From positions 1-54,309 of the forward strand of contig JAAYSL010000189.1 in assembly GCA_012518315.1 (NCBI GenBank): a DNA stretch of 54,309 nt. Direction: 5' to 3'. A program made the translations under genes and the position numbers. Each line of letters begins with the position of its first letter. Positions within the stretch are counted from its first letter, which is position 1. The notes below the pieces were generated by a model. It was not told the origin of the DNA. It did not search any database and saw only the letters and a program-made list of their open reading frames with translations. Origin of the DNA: Bacillota bacterium (GTDB lineage: Bacteria > Bacillota > Limnochordia > DTU087). This document shows, one piece after another, positions 48,155 to 54,309 of this stretch.

Positions 48155-48721
48155 ATGGTGGGCAACCCCAACCATGGAGGTATGGTTGCATCCGCCTATA
48201 CTATGGATTTACGGAGCAAGATACGGGTCGTTCCCGATTTCCCCAAACCTGGCGTTAGTTTCAAGGATATCACCACCTTGCTAAAGGACGGCGCTGCACT
48301 TAGATATGTTGTGGATCGCATGGCAGACCATTTTAAAGACAGCAAGGTTGACGTAATTCTTGGAGTTGAATCCCGGGGGTTTCTCTTCGGGGCGCCACTA
48401 GCGTACAAAATGGGTACGGGTTTTGTCTTGGTTCGCAAACCCGGTAAACTGCCCTCTGGTATTGTGAGGGCTTCCTATGAACTAGAGTATGGCTCTGATT
48501 CCCTTGAAATCCATAGAGATGCTATCGAGCCGGGGCAGCGGGTACTCTTGGTGGACGATTTGCTGGCTACAGGAGGGACGATGGCCGCAGCTGCGGATCT
48601 AGTTAAGCAGCTCCAAGGAGAGATCGCGGGTTTTGCTTTTGCCGTCGAGCTAACCTATCTTAACGGGCGAGACAAACTCGGTGATGAAGAGATTCTCAGC
48701 CTAGTGTGTTACGACTCATAA
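48155..48721 (+). CDS. apt: Adenine phosphoribosyltransferase
   Basis: This enzyme salvages adenine to AMP. The PRPP-binding motif VLLVDDLLATGGTM, GVESRGFLFGAPLAY and VRKPGKLP are intact. The track TTG 48143 is itself part of the TTTGGAGGTGAG ribosome site, so ATG 48155 is preferred (188 residues); this leaves ~16 residues before the conserved MDLRSKIRVVPDFPKPGV. It sits between recJ and relA as in Bacillus. Confidence 0.95.
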   Translation: MVGNPNHGGMVASAYTMDLRSKIRVVPDFPKPGVSFKDITTLLKDGAALRYVVDRMADHFKDSKVDVILGVESRGFLFGAPLAYKMGTGFVLVRKPGKLPSGIVRASYELEYGSDSLEIHRDAIEPGQRVLLVDDLLATGGTMAAAADLVKQLQGEIAGFAFAVELTYLNGRDKLGDEEILSLVCYDS

Positions 48722-48752
48722 GCCAGTGCCATATAGTAGTATGGAACAACCA

Positions 48753-48788
48753 GACACTCTTTTCCAGTAACCATGGGAAAAGAGTGTC
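48753..48788 (+). repeat. 13-bp perfect hairpin in the relA leader
   Basis: GACACTCTTTTCC pairs completely with GGAAAAGAGTGTC around a 10-base loop, about 65 bases upstream of relA. No T-run follows the hairpin on either strand, so it is not a standard terminator. Confidence 0.7.
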
Positions 48789-48852
48789 GGTGTATATGAT
48801 TTACAGTAGCCATCTTGGGATGATCACAGCTGTTTTGCGGGGTCTTTTAATT

Positions 48853-51003
48853 ATGGATGTTGAAAAGCTAGAAAGCCGCATAATCGAGTATAATTCCCAT
48901 GCAGATCTGGAATTGGTCGAGCGGGCCTATGCTCTTGCCAAAAAGGCCCACCAAGGGCAGTACCGGGACTCAGGTGAGGTCTTCTTTAAGCATCCCTTTG
49001 AGGTAGCAATGATCTTGGCTGAGTTTGAATTTGACACGGTTACCATTGCCGCGGGGCTTTTGCATGATGTGCTAGAGGATACCGATGTTACCCGGGATGA
49101 GCTGACAGAAGAGTTCGGCGAGGAAATCGTTTTGCTGGTTGATGGGGTAACTAAGCTCTCACGCATACCCTTCCAGACTCGGGAGGAGCATCAGGCCCAG
49201 AGCCTACGCAAGATGTTTTTGGCCATGGCTGAGGATCTGCGGGTAGTGGTAATTAAGCTAGCTGATCGATTGCATAACATGAGAACACTGAGGCATTTGC
49301 CAGAGGATCGCCAAGTGCGAATGGCAAACGAGACATTGGAGATCTACGCTCCCTTAGCTCACAGGCTGGGGATGTGGGGTATCAAATGGGAAATGGAAGA
49401 CCTGTCTTTTCGTTATCTTAAGCCCCAGGCCTATTATGATGTGGCTAACAAGATGGCTAAGCAGCGGCAGGAGCGGGAGGGCGAGCTGCAGTTAGTGATG
49501 CAGACTCTCCGAGAGACAATGGCTGAAGTTGGTGTCGCTGCGGAGGTCTCCGGTAGATCCAAGCATTTTTATAGCATCTACCAAAAGATGCAAAGACAAG
49601 ATAAATCCTTTGATGAGATCTATGATTTTCTGGCTGTGCGGGTAATCGTTGATACGGTGAAAGACTGCTATGGAGTCTTGGGTGTAGTTCACACACTATG
49701 GAAGCCGGTTCCGGGACGCTTTAAAGACTATATCGCCATGCCAAAGTCCAATATGTACCAATCTCTGCACACCACGGTGATTGGCCCCAAGGGAGATCCC
49801 TTTGAGATTCAGATTCGCACTTGGGAGATGCATCGGATTGCCGAGAAAGGAATCGCCGCCCATTGGCTATACAAGGAAGGCCAGCGACGCAGCACTATTG
49901 AGTTTGAAGAGAAGATAGCTTGGTTACGCCAGGTAATGGACTGGCTCAAAGAGATGAAGGATCCTGAGGAGTTTATGGCTACCCTCAAGATTGATCTGTT
50001 TGAAGATGAGGTCTTTGTGTTCACACCCAAGGGTGATGTAAAGAATCTGCCGGCTGGGTCTACGCCGGTTGATTTTGCTTTTAGTGTCCATACAGATGTA
50101 GGTCTACACTGTAGTGGTGCAAAGGTGAATGGGCGGATTGTACCCCTTGATTACCAGTTAAACAATGGCGAATTTGTGCAGATTCTTACATCAAAGACAC
50201 CATCCCCTAGCCAGGACTGGTTGGGGTTTGTTAAGACTTCTAAGGCTCGTAGCAAGATTCGGGCCTGGATCAAAGAGCAGCAGCGGGATGAGAGTGTTGA
50301 GCGAGGGCATGATCTACTCTTAAGAGAATGCCGCAAGCTTGGTGTCGAACCCAGTGAAGTCTTGAAGACTGATGAGGTAACCGACTTAGCCAAACGCTAT
50401 GGTTTGGCTACACGGGAGGATCTGCTGGCTGCCGTAGGCTATGGGAAAATCCTGCCCAGGCAAGTCATCGGTAAGCTGGCAGATCAGGACGAAGTCGATG
50501 GGATTAGCCAGGAAATAAAGCCTCAAAAACCAGCCCAGGGTCGTAGCCGGGTGCCTTTGGGCATTACTGCTAAGGGCTTGGACAACCTACTGGTGAGAAT
50601 TTCCAAATGCTGCAACCCGGTACCTGGCGATGACATCGTCGGGTATATTACCCGGGGAAGAGGGGTATCTGTGCATAGAACTGACTGCCCCAATGTAGCT
50701 GCCTTGGCCAAGGAGCCAGAGCGGAGAATTGATATCCAATGGAACACTGAGGAAGAATCGTCCTATCCGGTGGAGCTAGCGATTGAGGCCATCGATCGGG
50801 CAAACCTTCTCACCTCCATCATGAACACTATCTCTGAGAGCAAGACTCAGATTGAAGCAGTCAATGCCCGGACAGTTGAGCACCAGGTGGCTTTAATCAA
50901 CTTGGTAGTCAATATCCATGATGTGGAGCATATGCAAGATGTTATGCGTAGGATTGAGCGGGTGGATGGCGTAGTAGAGGTTAAGCGGGCACGGCCGACT
51001 TGA
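48853..51003 (+). CDS. relA: Bifunctional (p)ppGpp synthetase/hydrolase
   Basis: This is a Rel-type stringent-response enzyme of about 716 residues. An active HD hydrolase (LLHDVLEDT with H-D intact) is followed by a synthetase domain (IAMPKSNMYQSLHTTV), a TGS domain (VFTPKGDVKNLPAGSTPVDF), the Cys-rich segment ISKCCNPVPGDD and a C-terminal ACT domain. Both catalytic halves look functional, as in Bacillus Rel. The track start (GTG 48706) overlaps apt and a hairpin; ATG 48853 gives the usual N-terminus, though its ribosome site (GGGG) is modest. Confidence 0.95.
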   Translation: MDVEKLESRIIEYNSHADLELVERAYALAKKAHQGQYRDSGEVFFKHPFEVAMILAEFEFDTVTIAAGLLHDVLEDTDVTRDELTEEFGEEIVLLVDGVTKLSRIPFQTREEHQAQSLRKMFLAMAEDLRVVVIKLADRLHNMRTLRHLPEDRQVRMANETLEIYAPLAHRLGMWGIKWEMEDLSFRYLKPQAYYDVANKMAKQRQEREGELQLVMQTLRETMAEVGVAAEVSGRSKHFYSIYQKMQRQDKSFDEIYDFLAVRVIVDTVKDCYGVLGVVHTLWKPVPGRFKDYIAMPKSNMYQSLHTTVIGPKGDPFEIQIRTWEMHRIAEKGIAAHWLYKEGQRRSTIEFEEKIAWLRQVMDWLKEMKDPEEFMATLKIDLFEDEVFVFTPKGDVKNLPAGSTPVDFAFSVHTDVGLHCSGAKVNGRIVPLDYQLNNGEFVQILTSKTPSPSQDWLGFVKTSKARSKIRAWIKEQQRDESVERGHDLLLRECRKLGVEPSEVLKTDEVTDLAKRYGLATREDLLAAVGYGKILPRQVIGKLADQDEVDGISQEIKPQKPAQGRSRVPLGITAKGLDNLLVRISKCCNPVPGDDIVGYITRGRGVSVHRTDCPNVAALAKEPERRIDIQWNTEEESSYPVELAIEAIDRANLLTSIMNTISESKTQIEAVNARTVEHQVALINLVVNIHDVEHMQDVMRRIERVDGVVEVKRARPT

Positions 51004-51012
51004 GCTAAGGAT

Positions 51013-51055
51013 AATGCCGATCCATTCTCGGGTTGCCGACCAATTCCGGCATTTT
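51013..51055 (+). terminator. Possible weak terminator after relA
   Basis: AATGCCG and CGGCATT close a hairpin containing an inner GGT/ACC stem, followed by TTTT. The loop is long and the tail short, so readthrough into dtd is likely. Confidence 0.35.
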
Positions 51056-51101
51056 GAGGCGAGACTGTCAAAATAGTACTTGCAGGAAAGGAATAGTAGA
51101 C

Positions 51102-51560
51102 TTGCGAGCTTTAGTGCAAAGGGTAAGTCGTGGTAGTGTTGAAATAGATGGACGTGTGGTTGGCTCCATCGGACCGGGTATGGTTGTTTTGTTAGGTGTA
51201 GCAGAAGATGATACAAAGTGGGATGCCCAGTGGCTTGCCCAGAAAACCGCAAACTTGCGGATTTTCGATGATGAGGCTGGCCGGATGAATCGTTCGCTCC
51301 TGGAGACTAAAGGAGAAGCTCTGATTGTCTCCCAGTTTACCCTCTATGGGGAATGCCGGAAAGGGCGGCGACCTAGCTTTGATAAGGCGGCACCACCTGA
51401 GCTGGCGGAGGAGCTTTATGACGAGTTTGTCGTGGAAATGCAGGAACACGGTGTGAAGGTAGCCACCGGCCAATTTCAAGCGTTCATGAAGGTATATCTT
51501 GAGAACAATGGACCAGTAACACTAATGGTGGAGTCAGACAGCGCTCGGCCCACCGGATAA
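51102..51560 (+). CDS. dtd: D-aminoacyl-tRNA deacylase
   Basis: Dtd hydrolyses D-amino acids (and glycine) mischarged on tRNA. The motifs SQFTLYGEC and NGPVTLMVES form the active-site cross-subunit pair. The product has 152 residues from TTG 51102, positioned after AAAGGA and giving the family start RALVQRVSRGSV; the track start 51033 has no such support. Placement after relA matches Bacillus relA-dtd order. Confidence 0.95.
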   Translation: MRALVQRVSRGSVEIDGRVVGSIGPGMVVLLGVAEDDTKWDAQWLAQKTANLRIFDDEAGRMNRSLLETKGEALIVSQFTLYGECRKGRRPSFDKAAPPELAEELYDEFVVEMQEHGVKVATGQFQAFMKVYLENNGPVTLMVESDSARPTG

Positions 51561-51564
51561 GATG

Positions 51565-51582
51565 TAGCTTGGTGGCAAGCTA
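51565..51582 (+). repeat. Small hairpin between dtd and the MBL gene
   Basis: TAGCTTG and CAAGCTA form a perfect 7-bp stem with a GTGG loop, with no T-run. Possible mRNA structure; meaning unknown. Confidence 0.3.
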
Positions 51583-51637
51583 GCTGAACCAGAAGCCTTG
51601 GGACCTAGTCCGGAGAGGCGTCACGGAGAGATAGACT

Positions 51638-52258
51638 ATGGAAATTGGTGTAATTGCAGTAGGTGGATTTGCTGTCAACTGCTATGTTGTTTACGAAAAG
51701 GGGCGGGGTATTGTCATTGACCCCGGGGCTGATGCCAAAACCATCCTAGCTTTTACAGAGCAACAAGGGCTAGAAATCGAGGCCATTATCAATACCCATG
51801 GACATTTCGATCACATTGGTGCTAATGGAGCTATCAAAAATGCCTTTGATGCACCTTTGTATATTCACTGGGAGGACGAGCCCTGTTTGAAGGATGCTAA
51901 GCGGAATCTATCGGTGTGGGCAGGCCTGGAAGCAATGGTTAGCCCCCCGGCAGATTACCTATTATCCGGTGGTGAGGTTCTGGAGGTGGCGGGCCTTAGG
52001 GTGGAGGTTTTGCACACTCCAGGTCACAGTCCCGGCAGCATTTGCTTAAGCTTAGGAGGTGTGCTGTTTACCGGTGATACGTTATTTGCTGGTTCTGTAG
52101 GCCGGACTGATTTTCCTGGGGCCTCTGGGGAAAAATTGATGGATTCATTACACAATGTGATTATGCCTTTGCCTTTGGAGACGGTGGTCTATCCAGGCCA
52201 TGGCCCAGCCAGTCGGTTGGAGGCGGAGATGAAGCACAATCCCTTCCTGCGCTGCTAA
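51638..52258 (+). CDS. Metallo-beta-lactamase fold hydrolase (glyoxalase II-like)
   Basis: This is a 206-residue zinc hydrolase. The metal motif NTHGHFDHIG is followed by HTPGHSPGSICL, LFTGDTLFAGSVGRTDFPG and YPGHGPAS. It resembles the YqgX/GloB-like subgroup commonly placed next to dtd and hisS in Bacillota. The physiological thioester or ester substrate is unknown. ATG 51638 follows ACGGAGAG. Confidence 0.9.
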   Translation: MEIGVIAVGGFAVNCYVVYEKGRGIVIDPGADAKTILAFTEQQGLEIEAIINTHGHFDHIGANGAIKNAFDAPLYIHWEDEPCLKDAKRNLSVWAGLEAMVSPPADYLLSGGEVLEVAGLRVEVLHTPGHSPGSICLSLGGVLFTGDTLFAGSVGRTDFPGASGEKLMDSLHNVIMPLPLETVVYPGHGPASRLEAEMKHNPFLRC

Positions 52259-52286
52259 TCTATAGCATTGCTGGGTTTCGGTTTGG

Positions 52287-52315
52287 TTGACACTAGGTAA
52301 GGGATGGCATACAAT
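52287..52315 (+). promoter_or_regulatory. Sigma-A-type promoter of the parvulin-TPR gene
   Basis: TTGACA (52287-52292), 17 bases, TACAAT (52310-52315). Transcription would start near 52322, about 45 bases before the chosen ATG 52367. The track start for the next gene lies upstream of this start site and would be untranscribed from it. Confidence 0.85.
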
Positions 52316-52366
52316 AAATCTGGTCTTTTAGTCTTTTTTGTGGGAAAAGAGCTGAGGGGGAGTATA

Positions 52367-53914
52367 ATGGTATTCGGTCTAATGCGTCACCGCATGAAAC
52401 TTATCGTGATCATCGTTTCCGTGGCCTTTGTGGGTACACTGCTATACGCTGGTGGAGTTAGTTTCTTTAGTGGCAAGGGCGGTACCGTCAATGCCGCATC
52501 AGTTGCCACTGTCAATGGCACTGATATTTCCTATGCAGATTTTTATCAAGCTTACTACAGTATTGTGCGGCAACAGGAGATGTATGGTCAGTCAATTACA
52601 GGACAAATGGTCGGACAAGTACAGTATTACGCACTAGATCAGCTGGTTAACCAGGAGCTTTTGATCCAGGCAGCAGAGAATGCCAAGATCAAAGTGGAGG
52701 AGCGCCTTGTTAATGAGCGTTACAAAGCGATTCAAGATAACTATCCCTCGAAAGCCTTGTTCGAAGAGGATTTGAGAAATTCAGGCCTTACATCGAAAGA
52801 GCTCAAAACACTTTTGCGCAATAGCCTCAAGATCGAAGCATTGCAGACCCAGCTGACTGAAGGACTTGTAGTAACAGACGAAGACATCAAGGCAAGCTAT
52901 GAAGAGGTCAATGCTCGGCATATACTGATTAAGCCAGAGGACGATGGGGATGAGGCTAAGACCGAGGCCTTGGAGCGAGCCAATCAGTTTTGTGAGGAAT
53001 TGAAGGCTGGAGCTGATTTTGCTGCCATGGCTAAGGAATACTCCGCTGATTCCGGCAGCAAAGACAGTGGTGGAGAGCTGGGTTGGTTTGGCCGGGGGAA
53101 GATGGTAGAATCCTTTGAAACAGCAGCTTTTGCCGCCAAAATCAATGAGATAGTTGGTCCTGTGGAAAGCCAGTTTGGGTATCATATTATCCAAGTGACG
53201 GAGCGGAAGGAAGCAGCCGGTGAAGAGTTCGAAAAAGCCAAGAGTGAGTTGCGGGATAAGCTACTACAGGAGAAAACCCAGGCCGAGCTAAGCCAGTGGT
53301 TTAGAGAGCTGAAGGAGACAGCCGCCATTGAGATCAAAGATCCCGGTCTCTTAGGCCAGAAGATGATGCTGGAGGGAGCCTGGCAGGAGGCGGTTGATGC
53401 CTTTAAGGCCGCTATTTTAGCCAATGAGGCCGATCCTTACCTGCACTCTTCTTTGGGCCAAGCCTATGATCAATTGGGCGAGGCAGATCTAGCCCTGGAG
53501 CAATATGAATTGGCCGCAGAGAAGATAGGTACAGATGCTGAGTTATGGCTCGTCGTAGGTATGCTGCATCAACAACGGGAAAACCTGGAGAAGGCGGTGG
53601 CCGCCTATAGACAGGCATCAGATGCTGCCCCCATGAACCTGCTTTTGCACTTGCAGTTGATGAATGCCTATGAACAGCTAGGTGAAGAGGAACTCGTCAA
53701 AGTCGAGGAAGGCAAGATAGCCTCCATTAAGCAAGCCTATGAAGAGAGGCAAAAGGCTCTAGAAGAGTTACAAAAGGCACAGGCCGAGGAAGAGGCAGCC
53801 AAGGACGGGGACGAATCTGCCCTAGGGGAGACAGAACCCCTAGAGGCCGAGGAAGGTCAGGAGTTGACGGAGACAGATGCACCTACTCTTGGCGAGAATG
53901 AATCCGGCGAGTAA
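52367..53914 (+). CDS. Membrane-anchored parvulin peptidyl-prolyl isomerase with TPR repeats
   Basis: This is a 515-residue foldase-like protein. One N-terminal membrane helix (~11-32) is followed by a SurA-type N-terminal chaperone domain (~45-165) and a parvulin rotamase domain (~180-275: NARHILIKPEDD, GGELGWFGRGKMV, GPVESQFGYHIIQV). TPR-like repeats follow at ~325-435, and the tail is strongly acidic. There is no lipobox cysteine, unlike PrsA. The start is ATG 52367 after GAGGGGGA, downstream of the promoter. A role in folding exported proteins is likely; the TPR part suggests a partner protein. Confidence 0.9.
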   Translation: MVFGLMRHRMKLIVIIVSVAFVGTLLYAGGVSFFSGKGGTVNAASVATVNGTDISYADFYQAYYSIVRQQEMYGQSITGQMVGQVQYYALDQLVNQELLIQAAENAKIKVEERLVNERYKAIQDNYPSKALFEEDLRNSGLTSKELKTLLRNSLKIEALQTQLTEGLVVTDEDIKASYEEVNARHILIKPEDDGDEAKTEALERANQFCEELKAGADFAAMAKEYSADSGSKDSGGELGWFGRGKMVESFETAAFAAKINEIVGPVESQFGYHIIQVTERKEAAGEEFEKAKSELRDKLLQEKTQAELSQWFRELKETAAIEIKDPGLLGQKMMLEGAWQEAVDAFKAAILANEADPYLHSSLGQAYDQLGEADLALEQYELAAEKIGTDAELWLVVGMLHQQRENLEKAVAAYRQASDAAPMNLLLHLQLMNAYEQLGEEELVKVEEGKIASIKQAYEERQKALEELQKAQAEEEAAKDGDESALGETEPLEAEEGQELTETDAPTLGENESGE

Positions 53915-53940
53915 CCTCCCGTAGAAACCAATGCAGGCCG

Positions 53941-53964
53941 GAGTGGCGGGTGACCGCCACTCTT
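53941..53964 (+). terminator. Terminator-like hairpin before hisS
   Basis: GAGTGGCGG and CCGCCACTC form a perfect 9-bp stem with a GTGA tetraloop, followed by TTCCTAT. The stem is strong but the T-tail poor. It separates the parvulin gene from hisS. No T-box was recognised in the 120-base gap. Confidence 0.55.
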
Positions 53965-54040
53965 CCTATACATATTTGGAATACTCTAGTGTAGGGGAGA
54001 ATACCGGGAAGAGTAGCAACTAACCGGGAAAGGGATGTGG

Positions 54041-54309
54041 TTGGATTTGCTGGCGAAAACCCCTCGAGGCACAGAAGACGTCCTTCCAAAGGAAAGCAGG
54101 ATCTGGCAGTATGTCGAAGGCCAGTTGGCTGAGATATTCTCCTTATTCGGCTATCAGGAGATCCGTACACCTATCTTTGAGGAGACGGAGTTATTTCAAC
54201 GAGGTATTGGAGAAGCCACTGATATAGTGGAAAAGGAAATGTATACATTTATTGACAGGGGTGGGAGGAGTCTAACCCTTAGGCCGGAAGGGACTGCTCC
54301 AGTGGTGAG
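54041..54309 (+). CDS. hisS: Histidyl-tRNA synthetase (partial, runs off right edge)
   Basis: This gene is absent from the ORF track because it is open at the edge; I translated it by hand. It reads [17 protein letters not shown], then [20 protein letters not shown], then [14 protein letters not shown], the N-terminus and class II motifs 1 and 2 of HisRS. The [16 protein letters not shown] stretch distinguishes catalytic HisS from the HisZ paralogue. TTG 54041, six bases after AAAGGG, is the likely start; ATG 54035 is the alternative. About 89 codons are visible. Confidence 0.93.
   Translation, partial: MDLLAKTPRGTEDVLPKESRIWQYVEGQLAEIFSLFGYQEIRTPIFEETELFQRGIGEATDIVEKEMYTFIDRGGRSLTLRPEGTAPVV

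Noticed and set aside
48753-48788. relA leader hairpin as an intrinsic terminator of apt
   Set aside because: No T-run follows the stem on either strand.
53915-54040. T-box leader for hisS
   Set aside because: The gap is only ~120 bases and no AGGGTGG-type T-box motif is present.

Overview
The window looks like a chromosomal segment of a member of the Bacillota (Firmicutes), probably from a deep clostridial or Limnochordia-like lineage. This rests on a T-box leader, a CggR-headed glycolytic operon with a recognisable CggR operator, WhiA/RapZ/YvcK, a long RecJ next to a bifunctional Rel, AGGAGG-type ribosome binding sites and many TTG starts. The exact taxon cannot be fixed from sequence alone. 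Nearly all of it is housekeeping DNA. No rRNA, tRNA, CRISPR array, prophage or intact insertion sequence was seen.

Layout. 1-254 (minus): start of a Phd-type antitoxin apparently fused to a Uma2-type domain, with its own promoter and a nested palindrome. 416-10216: a sigma-A-like promoter, a leucine-type T-box leader and ilvB-ilvN-ilvC-leuA-leuC-leuD-leuB-cimA. 10415-17517: an L,D-transpeptidase, an orphan membrane-anchored solute-binding-like protein, glmM, acpS, the NAD(P)HX repair enzyme and alr, i.e. mostly cell-wall and cofactor functions. 17613-26386: a carbohydrate cluster of a secreted glucodextranase C-terminal-like protein, an APH-fold kinase, a GT4 glycosyltransferase and a nucleotidyltransferase with a degenerate phosphomannomutase half, meeting tail to tail with a GH57 branching enzyme and a DUF4912 protein. 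26662-28608: nagA-nagB. 28649-31660 (minus): PHP phosphoesterase, rapZ, yvcK; whiA is divergent on the plus strand. 32980-40466: cggR-gapA-pgk-tpiA-gpmI-eno-secG, closed by a terminator. 40597-42776: consensus promoter, secD-secF, terminator. 42867-54309: a possible 16-codon ORF, a phasin-like protein, ubiB, lapA, recJ, apt, relA, dtd, a metallo-beta-lactamase hydrolase, a parvulin-TPR protein and the start of hisS.

How the parts work together. The first operon makes valine, leucine and, through CimA, isoleucine from pyruvate, and its leader senses charging of a leucine tRNA. The CggR operon carries the lower half of glycolysis under a repressor of known type. nagAB, glmM, rapZ/yvcK and alr link amino-sugar and wall metabolism. 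The least understood block is the 17.6-26.4 kb carbohydrate cluster, which combines alpha-glucan branching, glycosyl transfer, sugar activation and a kinase without canonical glgC/glgA/glgB genes beside it. It is the best candidate here for an undescribed pathway.

Several starts were moved from the ORF track on the basis of Shine-Dalgarno position and family N-termini. These are ilvN, leuC, leuD, alr, the glucodextranase-like gene, the kinase, the DUF4912 gene, nagB, PHP, whiA, cggR, gapA, apt, relA, dtd, the parvulin gene and hisS.
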